Positions 25,092 to 36,977 of a stretch of 64,000 nt of DNA are shown piece by piece (positions within the stretch are counted from its first letter, which is position 1; every line of letters begins with the position of its first letter). The stretch spans positions 33,241,150 through 33,305,149 of the forward strand of contig JAQFVV010012394.1 in the NCBI GenBank assembly GCA_028023455.1. Direction: 5' to 3'. The notes beneath the pieces are model-generated. The model was not told the DNA's origin. It made no database searches and was given only the letters and a program-made list of their open reading frames with translations. The position numbers and the translations under genes were made by a program. The DNA comes from Epiperipatus broadwayi. Lineage: Eukaryota; Onychophora; Udeonychophora; Euonychophora; Peripatidae.

Positions 25092-27298
25092 CGTGTCAGC
25101 CGCCAGAGGCACGATTTCTAGCTAAATTTCTAGAAATATGCCATTTCCGTGGCCGCACCCAAGCCTTTAAGCATTTTTTCTAAAAGAAATCCTAGAAAGA
25201 TTGTTAACTCAGAGTTAAGTCTACTTTCTACGCTAAAAGGTAGAGTATTAACTCTGAAGTTAAGTCTCCTTTCTACGATAAAATCTAGAAAGTGTTAACT
25301 CGGCTTAGCGGCTAACGGTGTGGCTTTTTCCGATGCTAAAAGCAGAGGAAAATGCCGTAGTTGTTTGTGTCACACACTATATCATAATGCTGCGTTATGT
25401 ATTTGATGTAACAATATCGTACTAGAGTGTTTATTTTGATCGTGTCAAAATTATTTAAATTTTCATTGGTGCCTTGTTTTTTTTAAGACCAATCGATGTA
25501 CTGTTACATTTTATCAATTTTAACAGTATCGTGATTGTTCCTCATAAATTTGTATTTCTCCTAAATTTTTGATTAGGGTGGAATAGCGTAAAAATTTAAA
25601 AATCACGCTTTGAGTCACGTTTTAGCGAGAAATTTTCCGAGACAAAAAGTACGGCTAATTCCCACAACAGAAAACTTTAAAAGATGGGAATTGCCAGACA
25701 CGGGCCAGTGCTGGAATATTTCTACAGCAGAAAAAAAGAAAAAAACATCCTGCTGCTGAAAGAAAAGATTGGATTGTGCGGCAAATATATGCAGATTTGA
25801 GGTCCGAAAACATCTGCTGACGGAAAGGTTCACTTCGTAAAGGCAAGCTTGTTTGAGGGATTATAAATGACCTTCGTCAAATGTCAAAAATAAAAGAAGT
25901 AACTTCAATTTTTATTTAAACGTACATCCCTTCTTCTCCCGATAATTGTTGGCATCAGCAATCAAATGTAAAATAAAAGAAGTACTAAAATTTTTATTTA
26001 AACATAGCCCCCAAAAACCCTCTTCTCCCAATAATTGTTGTCGTCGGCAATCAAACGGTCAAATAAAAGGAACGTCAATTATTCTTTAATCGTATAGAAA
26101 AAAACAAAAAAAACTCTCCCACTAATTGTCCTGGCCAATCAAATGTAAACCAATTGAAGTAAGACAGTAAATTATTAGTTAAACATAACCCAAATTACTA
26201 TTCAAACGTACACCGAAAAAGACTCGCTCTTGTCAATCAAAATTAAAGAAACCTAGACTATTATTGTCCCATTGTCAAATCGAATATTATTTGGGAAAAC
26301 CCAAATAATTTATAAACGGAAAAAAAAAAAAAGAAAGTCAAATCGGTTTTCAATCAAATGATAACCGATAAAAGTAACTTAAATTTTGATTTAAACATAC
26401 ACACAAACAAAAACAAAATGCAAAACTCTTTCTCCCAATAATTGTTGTCGCCAATCACCAAAAAACACCCACCCCTCTCACTAATTATTGTCAGCAATCA
26501 AATGTACACCACTACTAAAAGTAACGTAAACTACTATTCTTTAAACGGTTACACCCCTTCTCCCAATAATTGTTGTCTACAATCGTACACACAGAAAAAC
26601 ACCCTTCCCAGTAATTAGTGTCGGGAATCAAATGTAAACCGATCAAAGTAAGACTGCAACTTATTATTTAAATGTAACCCAAATTACTATTTGAATCTAC
26701 ACCAAAAAAACACCCGCTCTTGTCAATAAAAATTAAACAACAACTATTATCGTCCCATTGTCAAAAATATTTATTTGTAGAACCAAAACCATAATTTATA
26801 AATGAAAGGAAGTCCAATCGGTTGTCCATCAAATGTAAACTGATAAAAGTAAAGGTTTTAAATTTTATTTAAACATAAACACACGCGCGCGAAAAAAAAA
26901 AAAAACAACACTTCTCCCAATAATTGTTTTCGGCAATCAAATGTAAACCTATCAAAGTAACGTAAATAATTATTTAAAGATCCATCATAAAACCCCGTTC
27001 TCTCTTGAATTTTGTCAATCCAATTTTACAAAAACAGTAATATTATTTTTTTTTTAAAAAAAAACACAAATTACTATTTGAACACACACCAAAAAAGACC
27101 CTTTGGTAAAAAAAAAAAAAAAAACTATTATTATCCCATCGTCAAAAATATTATTTGGGAAAAATAATTCAGAAACGAAAAAAAGTAAACTTTGTAAACA
27201 AACCAAAAAAAAAGTCAATATTAATAGAGAATCGCTATCCCGGGACTATATATTAATGTGTTTTTCAGTTAGAAATCGCGCCTCTGGCGGCTGACACG
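25092..27298. mobile_element. Non-autonomous TIR element with minisatellite interior
   Basis: The ends are near-perfect inverted repeats: left CGTGTCAGCCGCCAGAGGC then acGATTTCTA (25,092-25,121), right TAGAAATCGC then GCCTCTGGCGGCTGACACG (27,270-27,298). At 25,180-25,310 there are subterminal repeats of 'gttaactc...agttaagtct.ctttctacg'. From about 25,890 to 27,180 a degenerate repeat of roughly 80-100 bp recurs ('ctcccaataattgttgtcgg', 'caatcaaatgtaaaccgatc', 'aaagtaacgtaaattatt', 'atttaaacgtacac'). No transposase is visible. Immediate flanks do not give a clear target duplication. The superfamily is unknown. Confidence 0.72.
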
Positions 27299-27299
27299 A

Positions 27300-28950
27300 A
27301 GGATCAGATGGCAACCGAATTTATTAAATAATAATTTACTTTAATTTTTTTTCAATTTCATGAAATTGATTTAAACATACAATTTCTTTTTACTATTTAG
27401 AAAAAATAATGTCAATATATTAGTAAATGTTTAATCTGTATTCCTTAATTTCTTAAATGTACTATTTTTATATTCTTTATATTTAAATTCTTTATATTTA
27501 AGAAAATTATCTTCTAATAATTAAGATAACTTATTGTAATATTAAATATTTAATAAAATCATGCTATGATCATTTCACCCAGTAAAATCTAACTGGTTGT
27601 TAAGTTAAGCATTTAAAAGTAAAGAACTTTATACATAACATTGGATGACTATTTAGAGGGTCTGTTTCGAGTTAATGAATGATTTGGAAGCCATGAAGCA
27701 ATTATTTTGCAAGAGCTTAATAGTCATCTATTTTAATGTGAAGTCATAATTGGTAAGGGTTTGTTACATATGAATTTATTGGTTTATGATTTAAACTTTG
27801 TGGGAAATACTTTGCATATATAGTAAATCCACTATATTCCTACATGCATATCATACATTGTGCATAATAATCTCATGTTTTGGTGATAAACTTTTATTAG
27901 AATGAAATGTATATTGTTTATTGAACTATAAGTGTCCAGTACTTTTCAGCATGAATATATATATATATAATATCAAATAATATAAGTATAATAAAACAAT
28001 CCACTAGAATATATATATATATAACACAGTTACTTTTTTATATGTATACTAGGCATATGTAAATTAAGATTATAGTATAAACAAAAATAAAAAAATTGAT
28101 ATAAATTATTAGTAATAAATTGAAGACACACATTTACATATATTTCACTGTGTGTTCACTTGTTCATTCACTCAAAAAATAAGGATAATAAAAAAGCTTA
28201 CTGTACATATTTTAGTGAAACATTTGACTTTCATCACAATTAAATATGCTCTAGGTAGTGTGTGCATTTTTCAATATTTTATCTTTTAGAAATATAATAG
28301 TCTTGTTATTATGAAATTGTGACCTCTCTAATTGTTTTGATGTTTTTAAGTCGTTTAAAGTACATATTTAAATTTTATAAAACATTTAGAATTACACTTA
28401 GAAAGAGAACAATAAAATGTATATGTGTTTTCAACATAAACTTAAAAAATCTTATAAATAAACATGTTCACTGATGGCACTCGAGACAGAAAAATGTTGC
28501 AAGTGTAACATAACATGTATTACATTTATGATTTTTTTTTCTTATTTAATTAAATTTTTTATTTACTTATATTGTTTTGGATATAACTGAGATTGAGTAT
28601 ATGGTTGTGCCTTATTTTACATCATTATCAGGTTAATGTTATCATATTTGGTTTAAAAAATATATATGTATATAGTAAACTTATCAATATAGCATAATAA
28701 ATTGAGTGCAAATCTTGAAACAACCAAACCTTTACCTGCTGCAAATCACAATGCACTAGATTCTTCATCAAACTAACTATATATATATATGAGTCTGAAT
28801 TGAATTTCAATCATAAGAATATAACTGATCAAACTTATCCCCTCGATAAGATCTGGAGATGATATTCATAAATGGCCGTTTTACTTTTAATTTGTTAGAG
28901 GCCAGAGTTTTGTGATAGGCAGAAAATGGACATATGCTCACTTTAATATA
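27300..28950. other. Intronic A+T-rich DNA with TA microsatellites
   Basis: No coding signal. Short (TA)n runs lie at 27,956-27,970, 28,012-28,024 and 28,779-28,792. No family seen elsewhere in the window is recognised until the block near 28,960. Confidence 0.35.
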
Positions 28951-28959
28951 CATATATTT

Positions 28960-29090
28960 AATATATAGAGCTTGCAAAATAAGCTCTTAACAAGCTTTGA
29001 AGAATATTCTATATATAACATTTGTAAATACATGCTTATTAGATTAAGTCATGTGACATCTGTCTTGATTTTTTTTATTTTTGTAATTTT
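28960..29090. repeat. Interspersed repeat family D, copy 1
   Basis: 'agctcttaacaagctttgaagaatat' (split here for brevity) followed by 'aaatacatgcttattagatt' and 'aagtcatgtgacatctgtct' matches, in order, 57,510-57,735 ('agctcttaacaagctttgca', 'aagcatgtttaaattaggtc', 'atgtgatatctgacttgatt'). The 57.5-kb copy is longer because it contains a 'ccagaccggtttctgctact' block reminiscent of family A. Confidence 0.45.
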
Positions 29091-29258
29091 ATTTTTTCTT
29101 ATATGTAATACAAATAAAATGTCCATTAATTAAAAACTATTGTAATAACAATAAAAATAATAAATATAATGGTAATGAACTATTATATACAGTTTTTCAA
29201 TCGACAGAAGTACTTTTGGTTAATTCCTTAATCCTCCTCAATTGCTGTTAAAATAAAA
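29090..29258 (-). repeat. Penelope-like 3'-end fragment, inverted relative to the 9.9-11.8-kb copy
   Basis: Read on the minus strand it reproduces the 11,690-11,845 segment: 'agcaattgaggaggattaag', 'gaattaaccaaaagtacttc', 'tatataatagttcattacc', 'ttttattgttattacaatag', then 'tttgtattacatat'. Only the last few codons and the 3' tail are present, as expected for a severely 5'-truncated insertion. Confidence 0.6.
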
Positions 29259-29370
29259 AAAAACATAAGAAAAGCAAACTCATCAACTCAAATCCGATGA
29301 ATCCTGATTTTTTACATATATATATACAAACATCAAAAGTATAAAACTAAGCTAGTCAATAAAAAAATCA

Positions 29371-29577
29371 AAATTGCCCAAAATTTATAACTAAACCAGA
29401 CTAGCCAGAAAAAATAAACTCTAAAACATAACCAATGATTTCACTGCTATAAGGACATTTCTCATGTGAAAAAGACTACACTTAAGAAGTCTTCTGGTAG
29501 CAGTGAAACCATTGGTTGTGTTTTAGAGTTTATTTTCTTTGGCTAGTCTAGTTTAGTTGTGAATTTGGTGTAAATTT
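29371..29577. repeat. Long hairpin, about 78-bp arms, 50-bp loop
   Basis: The left arm 29,371-29,448 ('actaaaccagactagccag', 'aataaactctaaaacataac', 'caatgatttcactgct') is the near-perfect reverse complement of the right arm 29,499-29,577 ('agcagtgaaaccattggttg', 'tgttttagagtttatt', 'ggctagtctagtttagt'). About eight mismatches are visible. The loop contains no coding sequence. It is probably a foldback MITE; no other copy is seen in this window. Confidence 0.65.
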
Positions 29578-30150
29578 GATATATATTATACCGCATGCCC
29601 CCTTCTCTGCACCGGCTATGTATTAAACCGTTCATAAAAGAGATTGAGAGCTCCAAAATAAACATGATATAGCGTAAAGATTTATTTATTTTCCTATATC
29701 AATAATTGTTCATTATCAACATAAGGGGGCGCCAGATACGATGATTTAATTTACAATTTAATTTCTCGCATCACCTTACGTCATATCAAAACGATTTCGA
29801 AGTCTAATCCCGCCCATAAGCTCAAACTCCCAGCATGGACCAATAGGGTCACTCAGGGTCGCGATGTAATTATTATTCTGGTAAAAGACACAATACTAAC
29901 CAATGGAGAAGAAGCTTGGTTGATTAATAGATCGGTCCAAGCTTTGGACCGGGTCATTGGTTATTTGCAACTAATAAGAATGTTCGGTTGGCTCATTAAA
30001 AAAAAAAACAATTAGAAGCTTATAATAATATCATCCCCCCTTTATCATACAGTCCGGTAGAATTATTTACACTATGCTTTATTGACATTTATTTACATTT
30101 ATTAATAATAGGCCCTCCCAACTCTTAAATCTATCTTAACTACATAAGAA

Positions 30151-30182
30151 ATAAACATCGTGACTTACGGCACGATGTTTAT
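30151..30182. repeat. Perfect 12-bp hairpin
   Basis: ATAAACATCGTG (30,151-30,162) and CACGATGTTTAT (30,171-30,182) are exact reverse complements around the 8-nt loop ACTTACGG. It stands out because it is perfect in otherwise simple A+T-rich DNA. Confidence 0.7.
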
Positions 30183-30983
30183 AAATGAAATTTAAAAGAA
30201 ACAAACAAAAGAAGGATAAGAAAGATGAATCTAAAGTAAAATAATTAATTGCATGAATAAATGCTAACTTTATTAATAATCAAAATAACAAAAAAAATAT
30301 AGATTTACTTATAGGAAATGATTTGAGAAATGCTCGACTTGTTTAAATTATAAAAAAGAAATTTATTGAATATAAAAAAAAATGCAATATTGATTAACAG
30401 TTTTATTTACACGCACATACGTGCATTCACGCACTCGCACAGAAAAGAACATATTATGCATAATAAACATGGATGATAAAATACATATTTTACATTTTGA
30501 AATTAGGTGTGTTATAGCGTATAAGATAATAATTAAGGTCAAAGTTCATAACTGAAAAGTCCTAAGATTTAAATATGAGGAATTGCATAGTATTTGATTT
30601 ACGAAGGTTGAGATTAAAATAATAAGTTTTAAATATGAGGAATTACGGATCATTTTATAGTTTGATTTACGAAAGTCGAATTTAATTAATTATGAGATTG
30701 CCTTTTAAAGTTTACGTAAAGAATGAATGAAAACATTATAAAAATAAAGTGTTTACCTAGGATTTTTGCTTAGTCTTCCGCTGCTTCTAATTTGGTGAGG
30801 GTTCGAACATGGTATATGATGTTTTCCATAATACGAGGTTATTCATTTTTTTTAAAGTTCAGCGTAGTAGGTTTGGACGATTCATGTATTTCACACGGAA
30901 CAACATTATTGAACTGGTTGGAGCACTATTTTCGGATGGTACTGTTGTTGATCATTCATAGCTGTGGAGATGTTCTGGCGGCG

Positions 30984-31037
30984 GAGCGTCGATCAATCAC
31001 TGAAGGGTTTCCTAGCCCATCATGACGATCGACGCTC
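30984..31037. repeat. Perfect 11-bp G+C-rich stem with 32-nt loop
   Basis: GAGCGTCGATC (30,984-30,994) and GATCGACGCTC (31,027-31,037) are exact reverse complements. The loop contains 'aatcactgaagggtttcc'. This could be a structured RNA or an element border. Confidence 0.6.
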
Positions 31038-31529
31038 TAAATACTGATTTCACTGCGATCATATTGAATAAACCGGATAGCAAAAACAAAATGAAAACGA
31101 GATGATGAATGACTTTTGAATAATGACTTTTTGAATAAAGGATAAAGAAAGAATAATATCTTTAGATTTTGCTTGATATTTATATGGGTTGGGTATTATC
31201 TGAGGATCGAATCTCCACCCAGAGTTCCATATTCTTTTAGTTGTCGATATGGTCCGTGTCCTACGTAATGTTCACTCAATCCATATGCTTGAGGCAATCT
31301 TAGGTTTAGGCAATCTCATATTGCAATCTCAGTTAATAAATAAAAATACTTATTCACACCTTTGATGCATACGTGTGTGCGTGTTTTAAGAGAACAATCT
31401 ACTTTACATTAGTTTAAAAGTCGAGCATTTAATCTTTCTCAAAAATCATTTCTATAAGCTTTTAACTTTTACTACAGTTATAATTTAAAATAAACCCCTT
31501 TTTAATTACCCCCGCGGCATATACAAGTA

Positions 31530-32390
31530 GAAATCACTTATTGAGATTTAAAATGGCATATTAGTAATACTTTATATTTTATTTTTAGAGGATATTATTT
31601 TAGTAGATTATATGAAAGCCTTAAACTATTTAATCAGAAATATTAACATTTTATTTTACAGTGTATTTTATAAAGTATTGTAAGAAAACTATATCTAATT
31701 TTCATCATAAGTTGAAAGTGAGAAAAAACAGAGTGTTTACATTGCTTGTGTGTGTGAGTATATACATGTACCGACTTTGTCTCGGTATAATATATAAATA
31801 ATGATTAAACAATATTTAAATAGCTTATTGCAAGTCAAAGGTCACATTAAGTTTTAAATTTGAATTTTTGATTCTCCCTTTCCTCTCTTCTTCCTAAAGA
31901 GATTTAGTACACTTCTAAATAAGTTTAGATATATTTTTTACTGGTGGCCAATCTTTATTCCATGTCATTGCCATTCTTTTATTGTTAAATAAATGGGTGC
32001 ATTACTTTAACTAAAAGATTTTTTTTAAAAAAAAACAATATAATCCCTCAACATATACCATGTGACTAACCTAGTTATTAAATATTACTTTCCAAGAGCA
32101 TCCACTGATTTCAGTACAAATTGACATTAAAAAGGCATTGACTCCACAGTAACTTATTTAAATATTGATTTTCTTATATTTACAAACACATACTCATGCA
32201 TATATAAAATTATTAAATGCATAAGGCTAACTGAGAAAGATACAAAGAATTAGCCAACAATTATCAATAGTATCTATCAAATACAACTTCAGGATATATA
32301 TTCATAATTGTATAATAATGATTAGCAAAAAATCAACTATCTTTTTCTACTCATGCCTAATTAATTATAAATAAATAAATAATATAGAGT
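31530..32390. other. Intronic A+T-rich DNA
   Basis: No coding signal. A short hairpin 'taccgactttgtctcggta' lies at about 31,768-31,786. Nothing else is recognised. Confidence 0.3.
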
Positions 32391-32985
32391 TGCACTGAAT
32401 AAATACTACTGAGATGGATGAATTTTGATATTTGGATAGATGGATGAGTGAGGTTATGATAAAGTTAAAAGAAGGATAACATTGATAAAAAATGCATTTA
32501 TTAAGAGGAAAAAAAAGTGGACTTTTGAAGAGATAATTAAGAAAAAAATTAATTAAGTGATATGTATGGGGTACATTATTCTATGGTTATAAAACATGGA
32601 CAATGAGTAAAAAAATTAGAAACAAATTGGAGGCCTTTGAGATATGGACAGGGAGAAAATAGAGAAAGATAGTTGGATAAAATGATATAAATGAGTTTGG
32701 AAAGAATGAATTGAAAAAATAGATCAAGGAAATGAGATCTAGAAAGAAAAACTGGATTGGACATATACTAAGAAGAAAGAATAGTTTAACGAAAGATGTT
32801 GTGGAGAAGAAAAGTGAATGGAAACGAGAAGAAAATAGAGAAAAGATTGACTGTTCATAATGATTTAATAAATGGAAAGAGATGAAATTGAAGATCTGGG
32901 CAATGATCAAAACAGAATGGAAAAATGGATGAATTGGATGTGGGATAACTGTCTGGACTATCTAAAAGGGACTATTGATGATATA
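32390..32985 (+). pseudogene. LINE family E, 3' part
   Basis: The plus strand parallels 46,400-46,860 of the longer family E copy: a stretch equivalent to 'YGxExW-MSNKI-N-LEAFxMWTWR' (32,580-32,660), then 'KLDWTYTKKKE' standing for a WxxHILRRK-type block (32,745-32,780), ending 'aaagggactattgatgatata'. Frames are interrupted throughout. It meets a family K fragment tail-to-tail at about 32,985. Confidence 0.52.
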
Positions 32986-33160
32986 TTTTCATCATATAGA
33001 CCATTATCAATTTACTGCAGGATAAAAGATTCGCCAAATTCAATTCATCTTTTCCAATCTCCGGACGCTCTTCTGCATATTCCATTATTTTATTCATCCA
33101 TTTCAACATGATTGCTTTTTAGGTGTTTTACAATCTCTTGGAATTCAGATACATGTATAA
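32985..33160 (-). pseudogene. LINE family K, 3' end fragment
   Basis: 'ccattatcaatttactgcagg', 'attcatccatttcaacatg' and 'gtgttttacaatctcttgg' match the other family K 3' ends read on the minus strand. It is less than 200 bp long, 5'-truncated, and in inverted orientation to the family E fragment at its left. Confidence 0.55.
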
Positions 33161-33659
33161 ATTAAAAATTTAATCCTCATTTAACTACATCATCTCCCAG
33201 CATTAGAGAAAATAACTACAAACAAGAAGAGAAAAGTTGTTAGTTTTTCATTTACTGTCTATGATTTTTAAATAGACTAAACACCTCCAAACAGATACGC
33301 TTTAAAAATTTATTAATATTATTAATAAATTATTAACAATTAATAAATTATTATTTAACATTTATTAATATTATTCTGTAATGAAAGAAGTCATTTTTTC
33401 AAAGAAACCAAGATAATTAAAATGTTAAAAAAGTTTCAAATTTTGTATTTTTTTTTTCCGGGTTGTTGGGAAATATTGGCAGTTAAATGTTAGTTTAGTT
33501 CCTGTATTTTGTAATGAATTTGCTTGTCTAACGTTAAGCACTATTCATATCTTTATATTATTATATTATGATTATGACTTAATAAAATATTTATTTGTGA
33601 CTTGCAGGCATACATAGTTGTGAAATATTTTATTTATATATAATTATGATTAACAAGAA

Positions 33660-33945
33660 GAAATCGAAAATAAAATCCATGAAATGAGAGAGTAAACAGA
33701 TATTAAGACACTGAAATGGAACTGAACTAGACATATTGTTAGTAGTGATGATAAAAAGATAAGTGAAATCTTAATCTAGATCTCAACAGATTGCAAAAGA
33801 CCTAGAAAGAGATCGCATGTGAGATGGATGGATGAAATAAAGAACATTGCTGATGTGATATGGAGAAACAAGACTAAAGATTGAAGAATCTGGTTTAGAG
33901 CATGAAAAGACGTTCATCCTGCAGTGGATTGATAATGATTGAAGT
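33660..33945 (+). pseudogene. LINE family K, 3' end fragment
   Basis: The plus-strand frame reads KTLKWNXTRHIVSSDDKKIS (about 33,700-33,760) and then CKRPRKRSHVRWMDEIKNIA (about 33,790-33,850), the same C-terminal block as at 2.3 kb and 35.1 kb. It ends 'ctgcagtggattgataatgat' followed by an (AC)n run at 33,947-33,962. Confidence 0.65.
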
Positions 33946-34406
33946 GAACACACACACACACATTAATATGTTCAACAGAATAATTATAGTATAAAACATT
34001 ACTTGCCCAGTGCACTTTCAGTGCACTACATTAAATTCTTGGCAATAACTTTTAAATTAGAAAAAGTATTATTTAATACCAAAATTCCAGGGCATGCTCA
34101 GTTGCAACTATTAAATAATCTGTTTCAAAATGTTGCAATTAGCAATTTGTGTTTTAAATCAGATTTAGAAATATGTAACTGAGCTTGCTGTGAAATTTTG
34201 GTTGTAAAATAATTTTTTAAAAAACTTTTTCCTTGACTTTGGTGTATTGCTCTAAAAATATGCTTAGCTCTTAAAACGTAATAGTATAATTACTTTGTTC
34301 TGCACACGTGATGCATGCATTGTTGTTGTTGACAAATTATCTACAAAATTTAATTTATATATATATAAAGAGTGCAGCATATACAAAATTTGTTAAAATA
34401 AATTAC
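33945..34406. other. Intron sequence next to a gene B exon
   Basis: Nothing is recognised except a (CA)n run at the left and a (TA)n run near 34,358-34,366. Confidence 0.35.
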
Positions 34407-34589
34407 CTCAACTCTGTATGCTATATCTATTATTGTGCATCCCTCCAATTTACTGGAAGGAACATCAGGAATTACTAGGCATTCATTGACCCACACCTGT
34501 CGAGTACTTGGCTGGATAGGTCCTTTCACTACCTTGGCTAATACATTTTCTTCCACTTTTTTAATATCTCGGGCATAAGCAATCACTGT
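34407..34589 (-). CDS. Gene B exon: middle of arrestin C domain
   Basis: The exon is 61 codons, phase 0 at both ends, with acceptor atattag|ACAGTG and donor TGAG|gtaatt. The peptide runs TVIAYARDIKKVEENVLAKV, then the conserved strand VWVNECLVIPDVPSS, and ends CTIIDIAYRVE. In ARRDC proteins this segment carries the 'W....L.IP..PPS.L..C.II.I.Y.L.V' pattern. The Trp, the IP-x-VP turn, the Cys and the Tyr are all present. It follows the 43.5-kb exon without a frame change. Intron 3' to it contains a 2.2-kb TIR element and a GC-richer unclassified element. Confidence 0.88.
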
Positions 34590-36661
34590 CTAATATAAAA
34601 ATAAATTAATTGTTATTACAATATATTTTAAAACAATTGTAAGTAATAATTAAGGGTGAAAAATTATATTTCATTCATTTATTAATTAGTAAAAACCGTT
34701 TATTCTTTTACATTTTCCATTCATGAATTTAAAGATATATTTGATGTCAAAAACATTTTAATAATAACATTTAAGGATATACAAAGTTATTGATAAAATC
34801 TATTAATAAATAAAAATATAAAAAATTATTATTTGAAGAAATGATTTTAATCAGGTAAATATAGTAAAAAGTAAAAAATAAGCTTTCTTCAGCTTTCATA
34901 ATTAAAAACATAGATGATCATGTCTAGAAATTCACAAGTGACATTCCCAAAAAACGATTTAAATATCATCATCACCAACCATTATCAATCCACTACAGGA
35001 TAGAGTTTTCCAAGTTCAATCCATCTTTCCTGATCTCTAACCGCTCTTCTCCACATTACCCTTACACACTTTTTTATTTCAGTCATTCATCTCACAGGTG
35101 ACCTTTTTTTGGATCTTTTACAATATTTTGAAATCCAGTATAATATTTCAATTGTCCAACTATTATCATTTCTTATAGCAATATGTCCAGTCCAATTCCA
35201 CTTCAGTTTTGTAATCCTTTCACCTCTCCATACTTCTTCAACTGGCTTGAAGTTTCTGTATTGCTTTTCTATTAAGTGTTCAAATCTCACATCCATAATT
35301 AAGAATTGGTAAAACACATTTATTAAAAATTTCATTTTCAAACACATAGGAATATTTCCCTTTAATATTAAGTTATTTCTACCAAAAATATTCCAACCAA
35401 GTTTAATTCTATGATTAATTTCATCCATTATGTTTCCATCTGTAGTAATACTCTGATGAAGGTATTTGTAGTTGTTAACTTCTTCTAACTCATCATTATT
35501 AATCTTTATTTATATCTTTTGAAAAAATCCATTGAACATTACTATAGTTTTTTTAACATTTACCTTTAATCCTACTTTCTTACTTTAATTTAATAACTCT
35601 TGCAACATTTCCTGAAGCTCTGAAGCATTATTTGCAAAAACAATTATATCATCACGCAAAATTTAAATAACTTAAATAATCTCCATTTACTTTTATTTCT
35701 TTAATTCACAAAATACTTCTTGTGGTACTGCTGAAAACGTTTTGAAGAAATGGAGTCACCCTGTCTTACACTCCTCTCAATATTAACCTTCCTAGTATCA
35801 TTATGTAATCTAATTGTTGCTGTTGCATTTTTATAAATATTCTTCAGAATATGACAATATCCTGTGTCTATACCTTGATGATGCAATGCTTTAATCACTG
35901 AAGAAAAGTTTATAGAAGCAAATGCCTTTTCATAATCTACAAATCTAAAGCATAATGGCAACTCATATTCACTGGTCCTCCTATAACATCTTTCAATACT
36001 TGGATATGATCTACTGTACTAAAACCACTTTTAAATCCAGCTTATTCTTTTAGTTGGTTGAAATCCAAAGTTCTTTGTAGATGAGTTGTAATTATCTTGG
36101 TAAAAATTTTGTATAAAACTGATAAAAGGTGGATAAGTCTGTAATTTCTAATATCTTCTTTATTATCTTATTAAATATTAATAATGCATTTTTCCAAATA
36201 TTTAGTAAATTATTATCATTTAAACATTTGGTATATAACTTTGCCAAAAAATCTTTCTATTTTTTCACCTGTTTTATTTAAGATATCAATTATAATTCCA
36301 TCATTATCTGGAGTTTTTAAGTTCTTCATAAATTCAATTGCATATTTCACTTCTTCATTTAAAATTCTAGGCAATTCAGAAGATGTAATGGATGTAGGAG
36401 GTACTTGTTTTTTATTACTATATAATTCTTGATAGAACTCTTCTACCCATTTCATGATGTTATTTCTCTTTTTAGTAATAATTACATCTTTTTTTCTTAT
36501 TGCACATATAAATTTTCTACTAATACCAGAATGTTATTTTACACTCTTGAGACTTTTATTCTCTTCTACAGCTTTCCTTGCTAGTTCACAGTTACACTTT
36601 CTTATATCATTATCAACTTTTATTATACCATTTTACAAAATTTAAGATATTCATTTCTTAA

Positions 36662-36977
36662 CACAGGCAAAACTCTCCATACAGTAGTACCACTCAGTAC
36701 CAGCCAGAGTTATCAATGGGAGCCAGAAGGCTTGTGCATAAAATCCCCATCCAGTGCCTTGTCATTTAATATCCCCAGACTAGTTTCTGGCTTGTGGCCT
36801 TCGTTAGTGAGGAGCCTTGGATCTGAAAGCACTGCACCTAGATCTTAGGATCTAATGCAAGCCTTCTGGCATCCATTGATTACTCTGGCTGGCACTGAAT
36901 GGCACTACTGTATGGAGAGTTTTTCCTGTGTTAATAACAGTTATGTGCAAGCATAAGAAATGGTGGTCATGTGATAT
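36662..36977 (+). repeat. Foldback family A copy inside LINE K
   Basis: It starts 'acaggcaaaactctccatac' and ends 'agcataagaaatggtggtca' then 'tgtgat'. The inner halves are 'tggcttgtggccttcgttag' and 'gcaagccttctggcatccat', with complementary end segments. Flanks 'gatattcatttcttaa' and 'gatatatttattttttctta' look like a diverged target duplication. The LINE K frame continues on both sides. Confidence 0.65.

Larger units (their letters stand above)
29590..31530. other. Unclassified, locally G+C-richer element with strong hairpins
   Basis: It starts near 'tataccgcatgcccccttct' and ends near 'tacccccgcggcatata'; these are weakly inverted copies of a TATRCCGC word. Inside are a G+C-richer block (29,720-29,990), a perfect 12-bp hairpin at 30,151-30,182, a tandem duplication ('gatttacgaaggtt' and 'gatttacgaaagtc', about 90 bp apart, 30,590-30,690), and an 11-bp perfect stem at 30,984-31,037. 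Predicted peptides resemble nothing I know. It could be a decayed LTR-type or DNA element. Confidence 0.35.

Noticed and set aside
25615-25846. Overlapping 63- and 72-codon minus-strand frames inside the TIR element
   Set aside because: Short, mutually overlapping, no homology, and no transposase signature.
32587-32910. 107-codon minus-strand open frame rich in Phe, Ile and Ser
   Set aside because: Low-complexity antisense of the LINE E fragment; no conserved domain.
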